64,000 nucleotides of DNA from the NCBI GenBank assembly GCA_016866355.1, contig VGMN01000006.1, positions 40,896-104,895 on the forward strand, written 5' to 3'. Below are positions 26,478 through 34,814 of this stretch, one piece after another (the first letter of the stretch is position 1; each line of letters starts with the position of its first letter). The position numbers and the translations under genes were made by a program. Under the pieces are notes generated by a model, which did no database searches, was not told the origin of the DNA, and saw nothing but the letters and a program-made list of their open reading frames with translations. The DNA is from Bacteroidota bacterium. Lineage in GTDB: Bacteria; Bacteroidota; Bacteroidia; Chitinophagales; Chitinophagaceae.

Positions 26478-27923
26478 ATGAGCCAACAAACTAAATGGTC
26501 ACAATTCAGTGTGCTGATTAGCGTTTTCTTTTTCTGGGGCTTTGTTGCCGCATCAAATGATATTCTAATACCCGTGTTCAAAGAAAAACTAAATCTTGAG
26601 CAGTGGCAATCACAAATGGTATCTTTTGCTTTTTATGTTGCCTACACCGTAGGGTCACTTATATATTTTGGTGTATCTAAATTCATGGGGGGCGATCTTC
26701 TAAATAAAATAGGCTACAAAAATGGAATTTCGTTAGGACTTGTGATATCCGCATTAGGTTCCCTTTTATTTTACCCTGCGGCAGAGCAAGCTTCTTTTAA
26801 TTTAATGATCACCGGGCTATTTATTGTGGGACTTGGTTTTTCACTTCAACAAACAGCGGCCAACCCGCTTGCCATTGTAATGGGAGATCCTCAAAGAGGA
26901 AGTCAACGCTTGAGTATGGCCGGAGGGATTAATAACCTGGGTACAACCATTGGACCTGTGTTGGTTAGTTTAGCCATTTTTGGATCAGTGGTGGCAAGTA
27001 CAGGTGTAGCAAGCATCGAAAGTGTAAAAACACCTTATTTAATTTTAGGGGCTGCATTTTTAGTAGCTGCAATAGTTTTCAAATTTTCTTCTGTTCCAAA
27101 TCATGTTGAAACCACTACTTTAACCAGCGGAGATACGACACAAACAGTGGATCGTGTCAGTGTTTGGAAATACCCCCAATTAGTAATGGGAATGGTAGCT
27201 ATATTCTTATACGTTGGCGTTGAGGTGACAACTGCTTCTAACCTTCCGGAGTTTATGCGTATACACACGCAAACAGAGACTAAAGATATTGCACCCTATG
27301 TTTCTCTATATTGGGCAAGTTTAATGATCGGGAGATGGACAGGATCAGTTGGGGCCTTAGATATCAGCGGAGGTATCAAACAAATCCTTCGATTTGTGAT
27401 GCCGTACATAGCATTTGGCGTGTTTTTATTAATTAATAGTTTGGCAGATCATGATGTGACTCCATTCTATGTTTATGGCATTGTAATTGTTGCCATGATT
27501 TTTGGAGATATTCTCAGTAAAGGAAATCCAGCAAGGCAATTATTGATATTCTCTTTCATGGGAGCTCTTGCTACGCTCATTGGTATGTTGGCTAGCGGAA
27601 TGATCAGCGTGTACGCATTTACTAGTGTAGGGCTTTTTTGCTCCACGTTGTGGCCCTGCATCTTTACACTTGCCATTGCGGGTTTAGGCAAGCACACCAA
27701 TGAAGGATCGGGTTTACTAATTATGATGATCATGGGAGGAGGTTTTATAAGTCTGCTTCAGGGATTCTTGGCAGATGATGCCTATTTAGGCATACAGTGG
27801 TCCTACATTGTTGGAGTAATTTGCTTCGCATACCTTGCTTATTACGCTATCAGCGTAGCAGGTCTTCTAAAAAAACAAGGAATTGATTACGATAAAAAAG
27901 GCACAGGTACTAGCGGACATTAA
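26478..27923 (+). CDS. Sugar:H+ symporter of the FucP/GluP (FHS) family
   Basis: 481 aa with about 12 membrane segments. FFFWGFVAASNDILIPVFKE at the N-terminus and LQQTAANPLAIVMGDPQRGS followed by GGINNLGTTIGP in helix 4-5 are hallmarks of the fucose/glucose/galactose symporters. The start ATG 26478 leaves the family-typical N-terminus; the frame extends 54 bases upstream but overlaps the glgA regulatory gap. A ROK kinase follows after 19 bases, so glucose is the most likely substrate. Bacteroidota generally lack a PTS and use this importer-plus-kinase scheme. Confidence 0.88.
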   Translation: MSQQTKWSQFSVLISVFFFWGFVAASNDILIPVFKEKLNLEQWQSQMVSFAFYVAYTVGSLIYFGVSKFMGGDLLNKIGYKNGISLGLVISALGSLLFYPAAEQASFNLMITGLFIVGLGFSLQQTAANPLAIVMGDPQRGSQRLSMAGGINNLGTTIGPVLVSLAIFGSVVASTGVASIESVKTPYLILGAAFLVAAIVFKFSSVPNHVETTTLTSGDTTQTVDRVSVWKYPQLVMGMVAIFLYVGVEVTTASNLPEFMRIHTQTETKDIAPYVSLYWASLMIGRWTGSVGALDISGGIKQILRFVMPYIAFGVFLLINSLADHDVTPFYVYGIVIVAMIFGDILSKGNPARQLLIFSFMGALATLIGMLASGMISVYAFTSVGLFCSTLWPCIFTLAIAGLGKHTNEGSGLLIMMIMGGGFISLLQGFLADDAYLGIQWSYIVGVICFAYLAYYAISVAGLLKKQGIDYDKKGTGTSGH

Positions 27924-27942
27924 AAAAAATAAAAGTAAATGG

Positions 27943-28902
27943 ATGTCTATGTATGCAATTGGTGTTGATATCGGAGGCACTAACACAAAATTTGGAATAG
28001 TTGACCGGGGAGGTAAAATACTTGAACAAGGTCGTATGTTGACTAATGCACAAGAGACGGTGCAAGGCTTTATCAGTGAATTATATGACCACCTGTCCCC
28101 TTTGATTAAAAAAACGGGAGGAGTGAGTCAATTTGCGGGTATTGGAATTGGAGCCCCCAATGGAAATTACTATACGGGTAATATTGAACATGCTGCTAAT
28201 TTAAAATGGAAGGGTATTGTTCCCTTAGCTGCAATGCTTCAAGAAAAATTCTCAATGCGAGTCAAATTAACTAACGACGCTAATGCTGCCGCAGCTGGAG
28301 AGCAACAATATGGATGTGCAAAAGGAATGAGAGATTTTATCACCATTACTTTGGGAACGGGAGTTGGCAGTGGCATTTTTATCAATGGAAAAATAGTGTT
28401 AGGGCATGATGGCTTTGCTGGTGAACTTGGTCATACAATCATACGCCCTGGTGGAAGACTTCATCAAGGAACTGGCATTCGAGGTCCCTTGGAAGCCTAC
28501 GCTTCCGCTACAGGTGTTAGAGAAACTGCATTGGAAATGTTGAAAGAAAATCCAAGTACGCCTAGTATGCTTCGTGAAATCAACCCAACGGATCTCACTA
28601 GTGAAAAAGTTTATGAATGTGCAGTGGCAGGTGACAAGATTGCGCTCGATATTTTCCAATTTACTGGACAAATACTTGGAGAGGCGCTGGCAAATTTTGT
28701 AATGTTCTCCTCACCGGAAGCTATTGTGCTATTTGGTGGACTCACTAAGGCAGGTGATTTAATTTTAAATCCAACAAGAGAAGCCATGGAGGCAAATCTT
28801 GTTCAGGTGTTTAAAAATAAAGTCAAACTTGTGTTTAGCAATCTCAAGGAAGCAGATGCCGCTATACTGGGTGCAAGCGCACTAGTATGGGAAGAGGACT
28901 AG
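27943..28902 (+). CDS. ROK-family glucokinase
   Basis: Phosphorylates an imported hexose, most likely glucose, with ATP. 319 aa from ATG 27943. It opens with MSMYAIGVDIGGTNTKFGIV (phosphate-binding loop); the sugar site is ANAAAAGEQQYGCAKG with the catalytic Asp just before it (LTNDANA). The second phosphate loop is ITLGTGVGSGIFINGK, and EAIVLFGGLTKAGD lies near the end. The ROK zinc motif region (GELGHTIIRPGGRLHQGTG) lacks the usual Cys cluster, so it may not bind zinc. Its TAG stop shares CTAG with the convergent phosphodiester glycosidase gene. Confidence 0.88.
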   Translation: MSMYAIGVDIGGTNTKFGIVDRGGKILEQGRMLTNAQETVQGFISELYDHLSPLIKKTGGVSQFAGIGIGAPNGNYYTGNIEHAANLKWKGIVPLAAMLQEKFSMRVKLTNDANAAAAGEQQYGCAKGMRDFITITLGTGVGSGIFINGKIVLGHDGFAGELGHTIIRPGGRLHQGTGIRGPLEAYASATGVRETALEMLKENPSTPSMLREINPTDLTSEKVYECAVAGDKIALDIFQFTGQILGEALANFVMFSSPEAIVLFGGLTKAGDLILNPTREAMEANLVQVFKNKVKLVFSNLKEADAAILGASALVWEED

Positions 28903-29867
28903 TTATTTCTTTTGATTATAAAAACGCCTGGCACAGCTCTTTCGCCTTCCTTATCTGATGGTGTAATGGTGGATTTTCCATTAAGAAGTAAAGCGCTACT
29001 ACCTCCCCCATCAAGATTGAGGCCCTCCAAACAGTTCCAATCCACTAAAAGCTGAGCAGTTTGTTTTAGCGTTAGTCCCTCGGCAACACCAGGATGTCTG
29101 CCTTCCGCAACTAAAACTAACAACCAACCATCCTTGGTATATCCCATCGCTGTGCGTGGATGCCGATCATCAATTGCACGACCTGCAAACTTCATTTCCT
29201 CTTCATTAGCAATAGCAATTTTTCCATTTTGTACTAATACAGGACCCCCACCTACAGCCGTGTGCATTTTCCAGGGTCTGGGTTTATTATCCTTTTGCAA
29301 CATGGATGTGAAGGACTTTTCTGAGAATATGGGTTGGCTATCCCTCATTGGCTTAGCGGGGTTTTGAACTGCCAGGGGGTACCTCTTCAATGAATCCGTA
29401 AAAGTCCAGGCTACATCAGCCTTTCGGTTTTTTGAGATCCCTATGGCACTGCCCAATGGATGTTTCCAAGTTAATGTATCGCGGCCTTTTCCAGCAATCG
29501 AATGAATATTAAAAGCACATTGCACACCATTTTGAATTAGAAGATTAAGATTTTGATGTGTAGTGAATGAGAAAAAACTAGCATTTACAACCAGTATTGG
29601 AGCTTGGTTCTTTTCATAAAACTGACGGGGAGTTAACCTTCTTCTGTAGCTAGTATCAGCCGTAAATTGTAAATCAGTTGCAGCCAATTCAGCACGAACG
29701 ATATAAACAATAGAAGGCTTTCCTCCCACCGATGAGGTAGATTTCCAAACTTCAATAGACTTTGAGAGTGGAGCAAACAGGCTATCTACACGAACCCAGT
29801 ATTGTTGGGCAACTGAAATAAAGGAATAAACAAGCAATAGTAGTAGTATGGAAAAAAAGCGCAGCAT
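28899..29867 (-). CDS. Secreted phosphodiester glycosidase family protein (NAGPA-like)
   Basis: 322 aa with signal peptide (MLRFFSILLLLLVYSFISVAQ), hence periplasmic or outer surface. The domain runs from about residue 70 to the end and shows PILVVNASFF, TAVGGGPVLVQNGKI, DDRHPRTAMGYTKDG and the family's GLNLDGGGSSALLLNGKS. Known relatives include the human uncovering enzyme that removes GlcNAc from a phosphodiester and bacterial teichoic or exopolysaccharide hydrolases. The substrate here is unknown. It begins four bases after the lipA stop and so is probably carried on the lipA transcript. The longer frame reading back into lipA is rejected. Confidence 0.83.
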   Translation of the reverse strand: MLRFFSILLLLLVYSFISVAQQYWVRVDSLFAPLSKSIEVWKSTSSVGGKPSIVYIVRAELAATDLQFTADTSYRRRLTPRQFYEKNQAPILVVNASFFSFTTHQNLNLLIQNGVQCAFNIHSIAGKGRDTLTWKHPLGSAIGISKNRKADVAWTFTDSLKRYPLAVQNPAKPMRDSQPIFSEKSFTSMLQKDNKPRPWKMHTAVGGGPVLVQNGKIAIANEEEMKFAGRAIDDRHPRTAMGYTKDGWLLVLVAEGRHPGVAEGLTLKQTAQLLVDWNCLEGLNLDGGGSSALLLNGKSTITPSDKEGERAVPGVFIIKRNN

Positions 29868-29871
29868 GTAA

Positions 29872-30792
29872 TTACTTTGACAATGAGTCCTCCCATTGCT
29901 TTCTACCAAAACCTGGTATGACATGCTTCTCACTATGATAGGAGGAACGCACCAGTGGGCCGCTCTCAACATAATCCAATCCAAGCCGGTATCCAATTTC
30001 CCTATATGCTGCAAACTCATCAGGGTGAACAAAGCGCTCTACTGGCAAATGTTTTTTTGTGGGTTGCAAATACTGACCTATAGTTACAACATCACATCCG
30101 TTATCTTTTAAATCTTGTAAAGTCTGTGTTACCTCTTCTTTTGTTTCACCCAACCCCAACATGATACCACTTTTAGTACGCATACCGCCCTCTTTAAGTG
30201 TTCGTATTACCTCCATACTACGCCAATACTTTGCTTGAACGCGAACTTGACGAGTTAGTCTTTCGACAGTTTCAATATTATGGCTCACTACTTCAGGTGC
30301 TGCTTCAACAATTCTGTCAATATCAATCTTTTTACCCTTAAAATCAGGGATAAGCGTTTCTAAGGTTGTAGTGGGAGATAATGCCTTTACTGCCTTTATT
30401 GTGTTTTGCCAAATGATTGATCCACCATCCGGTAATTCATCCCGATCCACAGAAGTAATAACGGCATGTTTGACTTTCATCAGCAAAATGGCTTCAGCAA
30501 CACGTTGCGGTTCGTCCCAATCAACTGCATCCGGACGACCCGTTGCCACTGAGCAGAACCCACAACTTCGTGTACAAACATTGCCCAGAATCATGAAAGT
30601 AGCTGTTCCTGCCCCCCAACACTCGCCCATATTTGGACAATTGCCACTTTCACAAATAGTGTGCAATTTATGTTGGTCTACTAAATGTCTTACATGCTTA
30701 TAATTCTCTCCTATGGGAAGCTTAACGCGAAGCCAATCTGGCTTTTTACGTTGTGAGGAAGCAACAGCAATAGTTTCTGGGGGTAAAGACAT
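29872..30792 (-). CDS. lipA: Lipoyl synthase (radical SAM)
   Basis: Inserts two sulfurs into octanoyl groups to make lipoate for 2-oxoacid dehydrogenases such as the one using PdhB. 306 aa. The auxiliary cluster Cys are in [20 protein letters not shown] near residue 47, and the radical SAM cluster is [10 protein letters not shown] near residue 73. [17 protein letters not shown] and [20 protein letters not shown] are further family segments. The start ATG at 30792 sits just four bases from a perfect promoter box, so the message should be essentially leaderless. Confidence 0.96.
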   Translation of the reverse strand: MSLPPETIAVASSQRKKPDWLRVKLPIGENYKHVRHLVDQHKLHTICESGNCPNMGECWGAGTATFMILGNVCTRSCGFCSVATGRPDAVDWDEPQRVAEAILLMKVKHAVITSVDRDELPDGGSIIWQNTIKAVKALSPTTTLETLIPDFKGKKIDIDRIVEAAPEVVSHNIETVERLTRQVRVQAKYWRSMEVIRTLKEGGMRTKSGIMLGLGETKEEVTQTLQDLKDNGCDVVTIGQYLQPTKKHLPVERFVHPDEFAAYREIGYRLGLDYVESGPLVRSSYHSEKHVIPGFGRKQWEDSLSK

Positions 30793-30796
30793 AATG

Positions 30797-30804
30797 CAAA
30801 GGTA
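30797..30804 (-). promoter_or_regulatory. -33/-7 promoter for lipA
   Basis: Minus-strand TACCTTTG fits the -7 consensus and a TTTG at 30827-30830 lies 22 bases upstream as the -33 element, inside the 3' end of the preceding gene. The box is only four bases from the ATG. Confidence 0.6.
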
Positions 30805-30812
30805 GTACTTGG

Positions 30813-31631
30813 CTACTTTCTTCTTCCAAAGAGTAGTGCAATGTAAGCTTGAAAAAAAAGTGGCTTTTCTTTCTGTAATGCCATGATTGGGATGCCACCT
30901 GGATAATACTCGATACTACAGCCAATTTCAAGCGCACTTACCACTTCGTTGAATCTTCCATAGTCATAACGAAGTGAAGTTTTAGCAAAAGCACCTGGCT
31001 TGATCTTTAATTCGTTCCATCCACGCCAAAAACCACCCGCACCTAGGATTGCAGGACCCAAAAAAAGAATGGAATCTTCTGGCGTGTATTTAATATACTT
31101 AATGTTGGTGCCTGTAGGATCCTCTACTTGTACATAATAGGGTTTCAATAAACCAGCAATGAGCCCCCCGTTATAATTCCATGATACCGAAACGCCATTT
31201 TTGTTTCCTTTCTGACCAATTAACCGCTGTTGGCCAACTCCAACTGAAAGTTGATAAAAGTTATTCACCTTACCATATATGTAAGGATTGCTAATAAACA
31301 AAAATGGATTCGATAAATTTTGAAAACGATTTTCTTTGGGGTGCTTTATTTCTGTTAATTCAATACGATACACAGTTGACTTAAGAGGCGTTTTCATCTT
31401 TCCCAACTCATACAGCAATCCGTAGCCATTGGAGCGTGCTTGAAAACCAAAAACAGTTTGTTTAGAATATACTAGCGTTCCTTCTTCCGCTTGGCGAATT
31501 AAGGCATTTATTTTTCTTCGCTTTTCGGCCTTCCGGTCCTCCCTATTGTCTGAGCGGTCCAGTGTAAACTGGGCCTGGGCTTGAAACAAGACTAGCGAAA
31601 AGATAAAAAAGAAAGAAATTTTTTGCACCAT
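30813..31631 (-). CDS. Hypothetical secreted protein, probable beta-barrel or OM-associated
   Basis: Not recognised. 272 aa with signal peptide [21 protein letters not shown]. The mature N-terminus is highly charged ([20 protein letters not shown]). The rest is rich in alternating aromatic and polar residues and Gly ([36 protein letters not shown]), as in small outer-membrane beta-barrels, and it ends with a strand-like [11 protein letters not shown]. It is upstream of lipA but lipA has its own promoter. It looks like a porin-like or structural envelope protein; no enzymatic motif is visible. Confidence 0.75.
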   Translation of the reverse strand: MVQKISFFFIFSLVLFQAQAQFTLDRSDNREDRKAEKRRKINALIRQAEEGTLVYSKQTVFGFQARSNGYGLLYELGKMKTPLKSTVYRIELTEIKHPKENRFQNLSNPFLFISNPYIYGKVNNFYQLSVGVGQQRLIGQKGNKNGVSVSWNYNGGLIAGLLKPYYVQVEDPTGTNIKYIKYTPEDSILFLGPAILGAGGFWRGWNELKIKPGAFAKTSLRYDYGRFNEVVSALEIGCSIEYYPGGIPIMALQKEKPLFFQAYIALLFGRRK

Positions 31632-31675
31632 TCACATTTTAAATACTAAACGTAAATTTATGAAAATTATTGAGA

Positions 31676-32113
31676 ATGACAGCTGTTGTAGAATACCAAG
31701 GGGACCTAAGAACGCAAGGGATACACCTGCAAAGTCAATCCTTGTTAGTCACGGACGCTCCCGTAGATAATCACGGAAAAGGTGAGCAATTTTCACCTAC
31801 AGATTTACTGGCTACCAGCCTGGCTTCCTGTATGCTTACCGTTATGGGAATTAAAGCCCAACAGCTAAATATTGCCTTAACTGGATTGAAGCTAAGCGTA
31901 AATAAAATCATGGAATCAAATCCCCGTAGAGTGGGCGCTATTGAATTAACGGCAACAATACCCATAACGCTTCAGCAAATCGATGTGCGGGATAAGCAAG
32001 TTTTAATAAAAACAGCCGAAAGTTGTCCTGTATTAAAAAGCCTACATCCGGAATTGAAAATTGCAGTAGACTGGAAACAATGGGCTACTGAAATTGATGC
32101 AAGTGGTGAATAA
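31676..32113 (+). CDS. OsmC-family protein (thiol peroxidase-like)
   Basis: 145 aa. OsmC proteins reduce organic hydroperoxides using two Cys. Here these are in SLASCMLTVMGIKAQ (about residue 56) and AESCPVLKSLHPE (about residue 124). The sequence is of the small YhfA-like branch, whose substrates are less clear than those of OsmC/Ohr. ATG 31676 is the start; TTG six bases upstream is possible. The 3' end overlaps the convergent maf gene by 29 bases, an unusually long antisense overlap. Confidence 0.85.
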   Translation: MTAVVEYQGDLRTQGIHLQSQSLLVTDAPVDNHGKGEQFSPTDLLATSLASCMLTVMGIKAQQLNIALTGLKLSVNKIMESNPRRVGAIELTATIPITLQQIDVRDKQVLIKTAESCPVLKSLHPELKIAVDWKQWATEIDASGE

Positions 32114-32648
32114 CGCTACTGACTGGCAATCCCATTACATTATAGAAGTCGCCTTCAATTGACCGTATACCTACCACACCAATCCACTCCTGTATAGCAT
32201 ATCCACCCGCCTTGTCATACGGTTTATAATGGTCAACATAATATTCAATCTGGTCTAAATTTAACGAATGAAATGTTACCGAGGTGGTCTGTGAAAAGGT
32301 AACCGCACGATCCCCCTTTGCCAATATTACTCCCGTGATTACTTGATGCGTTACCCCTGATAATGAGAGTAACATACTAATAGCCTCTTCCCGGTGAACG
32401 GGCTTTCCTAAAATAGTATCTTGAAGTAAAACAATAGTATCAGCTGCCAAGATAATAGCGTCTGGCGAACATATTGCTTGGACAGCTCTTGCTTTTTTTG
32501 ATGCGAGATAGAGGGGCACTTCGTCCTGCGGCATCGTAGGGGGAAATGATTCTTCCACATCACTGACCAACACTGTAAATGGGATGCAAGCCCACTCCAA
32601 TAGCTGTTTACGACGAGGAGATTGAGAAGCAAGTATTAGTGGCTTCAT
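32085..32648 (-). CDS. maf: Maf-like nucleotide pyrophosphatase
   Basis: Hydrolyses non-canonical or modified nucleoside triphosphates (dTTP/UTP or m7GTP branches). 187 aa. Starts with the P-loop-like PLILASQSPRRKQLLEW, has ILAADTIVLLQDTILGKP with the catalytic Asp, then GVTHQVITGV and DKAGGYAIQEWIGV, all Maf/HAM1-fold landmarks. It lies three bases downstream of the prenyltransferase start region on the same strand and is the last gene of the fdx-iscX-HAD-ubiA-maf run. It overlaps OsmC antisense. Confidence 0.93.
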   Translation of the reverse strand: MKPLILASQSPRRKQLLEWACIPFTVLVSDVEESFPPTMPQDEVPLYLASKKARAVQAICSPDAIILAADTIVLLQDTILGKPVHREEAISMLLSLSGVTHQVITGVILAKGDRAVTFSQTTSVTFHSLNLDQIEYYVDHYKPYDKAGGYAIQEWIGVVGIRSIEGDFYNVMGLPVSSVIHHLHQFQ

Positions 32649-32651
32649 ACA

Positions 32652-33587
32652 TTAAAAATAAAAAAATACCATAGATAAAATACCCGCTAACAAAAACCAC
32701 TTCATCCGATTACTTAATACACCAAAATCATCCGGATCTTTTGCCCGAGCCGTGTTTCTAATTAATGAAAAAAGAGGAATAAGCAAAAAGATACAACCAT
32801 AGAGAAAAGCAATCCGCATTTTTAATTGAAGCAAAAACACCATCACACCCAACAACAATAATAACAGCAATACCAACCAAAGTAGTGTAATGAATATTGC
32901 TACCGGAATGCCCCAAACAATGGGTAAGGTGCGACAGCCATAACGTCGATCCCCTTCCCTGTCCTCAATATCTTTCATTAACTCACGAGCCATGGTAGAG
33001 AGAAAAGCAAACCCAGCATATAAAAAACAAAGCTGATAAAAACGAGCTTGTCTAATTTCTTGACCCTTGACTAGATCAAGCGGATTTATTTTAGATAGAA
33101 AAAAAATAATGATACTCCAAGCCACCAACAAGGAAATGAGCAAATTACCAATCAAAAAACTTTTTTTAAAACGAACAGAATAGAACCAAAGCAAGAGGAT
33201 GGCTGCCAGATTAAAAGGAACTAAATAAAAAAAAGATAAAGTACGAATTGAATAAAAAGTGAAGAACAAGCCAATGCCACTACACAAAAAATGTAAAAAC
33301 ATCGCACCGCGCCTACTGATTATCTTACCAACAACCAGCCTGTTTGGACGATTAACCTCATCAATTGCTACATCAAAATAATCATTGATAATGTAGCCTC
33401 CTGCAGCTATAAATAAGGAAGCAGCCAATAAAGCATAAAACTGGACAGCATCATTAGCGGGAATATCCCCTTTGTAAATGGGCTGGTATATGCATGTTTG
33501 CAATAAATATTGAGTAAGTCCAATAAAAAGCAAATTAGGGAATCGAATAAGCCTGAAAATTCCTTGGATAGTATACATGGAAATCAT
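32652..33587 (-). CDS. UbiA-family prenyltransferase
   Basis: 311 aa membrane protein with about nine helices. The two Asp-rich prenyl-diphosphate motifs are NDYFDVAIDEVNRPNR near residue 72 and ELMKDIEDREGDRRYG near residue 195. The second, with DREGD, resembles geranylgeranylglycerol-phosphate geranylgeranyltransferase-like enzymes common in Bacteroidota rather than MenA or UbiA proper. Starts at ATG 33587, four bases after the HAD phosphatase stop (ATG 33578 is an alternative). Lipid substrate unknown. Neighbours are the KdsC-like phosphatase and Maf, a grouping I recognise as common in this phylum. Confidence 0.85.
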   Translation of the reverse strand: MISMYTIQGIFRLIRFPNLLFIGLTQYLLQTCIYQPIYKGDIPANDAVQFYALLAASLFIAAGGYIINDYFDVAIDEVNRPNRLVVGKIISRRGAMFLHFLCSGIGLFFTFYSIRTLSFFYLVPFNLAAILLLWFYSVRFKKSFLIGNLLISLLVAWSIIIFFLSKINPLDLVKGQEIRQARFYQLCFLYAGFAFLSTMARELMKDIEDREGDRRYGCRTLPIVWGIPVAIFITLLWLVLLLLLLLGVMVFLLQLKMRIAFLYGCIFLLIPLFSLIRNTARAKDPDDFGVLSNRMKWFLLAGILSMVFFYF

Positions 33588-33591
33588 CTGA

Positions 33592-34113
33592 TTATAATGC
33601 GGAAATTGACGGATCAATTTCCCAATCCCCTCTTGCCCGCATAACTTTTTCGATTATTTCACGCACACACCCTTTCCCTCCAGCAGCAGATGTAATAAAA
33701 TGAGAAATGGATTTTATTTCCGCTACCGCATCAGATGGACAACAGGCCATTCCACACTGTTGCATAATAGCCAAGTCGGGTAAATCATCACCCATATAAA
33801 GGGCTTGCGAGTAATCTAGCTTATATTGTTGGAGCAATGCTTGAACTTTTTTTTGCTTTTCCTGTATGCCCATATGAACCTCGCTAATCCCTAATTTTTT
33901 GAGTCGATACATAGCAGGCTCACTTTTAGCACCAGAAATAATAAAAATATAATAGCCCTTTTTGCATGCCAACTGAAGGGCAAAGCCATCCTTGATATTC
34001 ATCGTGCGGAGCTGCATTTGGTCGGGAGCCAGTAAAAGACTACCATCAGTAAGCACTCCATCCATATCTAATATGAATGCAGTAATTTTCTCAAATGTAG
34101 GAACCGTTGACAT
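33592..34113 (-). CDS. kdsC: HAD phosphatase, KDO-8-phosphate phosphatase type
   Basis: 173 aa C0-type HAD hydrolase without cap domain. The nucleophile motif is FILDMDGVLTDGSLLL near residue 13, then FIISGAKSEPAMYRLKKLGI (motif II) and YMGDDLPDLAIMQQCG (motif IV). The C-terminal loop SAAGGKGCVREIIEKVM matches the tetramer-forming tail of KdsC. Expected to release Pi from KDO-8-phosphate in LPS inner-core synthesis, consistent with lipid A genes in the window. Other C0 HAD substrates (sialate-9-P) cannot be excluded. Gaps of three to four bases to iscX and the UbiA gene imply one operon. Confidence 0.85.
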   Translation of the reverse strand: MSTVPTFEKITAFILDMDGVLTDGSLLLAPDQMQLRTMNIKDGFALQLACKKGYYIFIISGAKSEPAMYRLKKLGISEVHMGIQEKQKKVQALLQQYKLDYSQALYMGDDLPDLAIMQQCGMACCPSDAVAEIKSISHFITSAAGGKGCVREIIEKVMRARGDWEIDPSISAL

Positions 34114-34116
34114 ACT

Positions 34117-34356
34117 TTACTTTTGATTATCGCGCCACTCATAAACCCAAGAACTCTGTATCATCTCGAGATGGCCCTCCGTACTTTCTTCTTTTTTTCC
34201 TGTAAAACCTGGTATCTCCAACACCCATTCTAAAAGGTCAGTGAAACGGATACGATAAATTTTACTTTCAGTAAACTCATCTCCAAAGCGCTCATATAGT
34301 TTCAATGCAATATCCTCGTGGTCACTCCAGCCAATTGGTGGTTCAAAATGTGTCAT
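34117..34356 (-). CDS. iscX: Fe-S assembly protein IscX
   Basis: 79 aa acidic helical protein. GWSDHEDIALKLYERFGDEF and RIRFTDLLEWVLEIPGF correspond to the IscX winged-helix core, and SSWVYEWRD to its end. IscX binds iron and IscS and tunes cluster assembly. Placement eight bases after a 2Fe-2S ferredoxin supports the assignment, since isc operons pair the two. No iscS or iscU is visible in this window. Confidence 0.85.
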   Translation of the reverse strand: MTHFEPPIGWSDHEDIALKLYERFGDEFTESKIYRIRFTDLLEWVLEIPGFTGKKEESTEGHLEMIQSSWVYEWRDNQK

Positions 34357-34364
34357 AGTATAAA

Positions 34365-34700
34365 TTATTCGCCTAAAAATTGTGACTGATCTGGAATCCT
34401 GATATCAAGTTCGCCCTGCCCTTCCAAGAGTAGGCATTGACAACCCAACCGGGAATTAAGGCGTGGGTTTACAGCACGATCAATGAAATCTTCTTCCTTG
34501 TCGCTGATTTCCTCCAGGAATTTATCTCCGCTTTCAATATAAAGATGACAAGTACTACAGGCACATACGCCCCCACAGTTATGGTGTAGTTCAATATTGT
34601 TTAAGAGTGCTACTTCAAGTAAACTCTGTCCAGGCTTTACCCCTTGAAGCATCTGTGGCTCCAAACCGGCTTGTTCAAATGTAAATCGTATTGTATACAT
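34365..34700 (-). CDS. 2Fe-2S ferredoxin (adrenodoxin-type)
   Basis: 111 aa electron carrier. Cluster ligands lie in NCGGVCACSTCHLYIESG (three Cys of the C-x5-C-x2-C pattern) near residue 41 and in RLGCQCLL near residue 87. The ISC-type ferredoxin layout and the following iscX gene suggest a role in Fe-S cluster assembly. Transcription probably begins from the TACCTTTG box eight bases upstream of its ATG. First gene of the run fdx-iscX-kdsC-ubiA-maf. Confidence 0.9.
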   Translation of the reverse strand: MYTIRFTFEQAGLEPQMLQGVKPGQSLLEVALLNNIELHHNCGGVCACSTCHLYIESGDKFLEEISDKEEDFIDRAVNPRLNSRLGCQCLLLEGQGELDIRIPDQSQFLGE

Positions 34701-34708
34701 AGCGGTTG

Positions 34709-34716
34709 CAAAGGTA
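34709..34716 (-). promoter_or_regulatory. -7 promoter box for ferredoxin operon
   Basis: Minus-strand TACCTTTG, exact TAnnTTTG, eight bases from the ATG at 34700. No clear -33 TTTG at the expected distance. Confidence 0.5.
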
Positions 34717-34814
34717 ATATATCTATAAAGAAGGGGCCTTGAAATGGGCTTTAAAATAATTTTTCCTATTCTTGCCTAACTTGCGGCCATTCCGGCAGCA
34801 AATTTTTTGTACAA

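Noticed and set aside
29868..30032. Extended N-terminus of the phosphodiester glycosidase
   Set aside because: It overlaps the 3' end of lipA, and a signal peptide begins precisely at the ATG at 29867.
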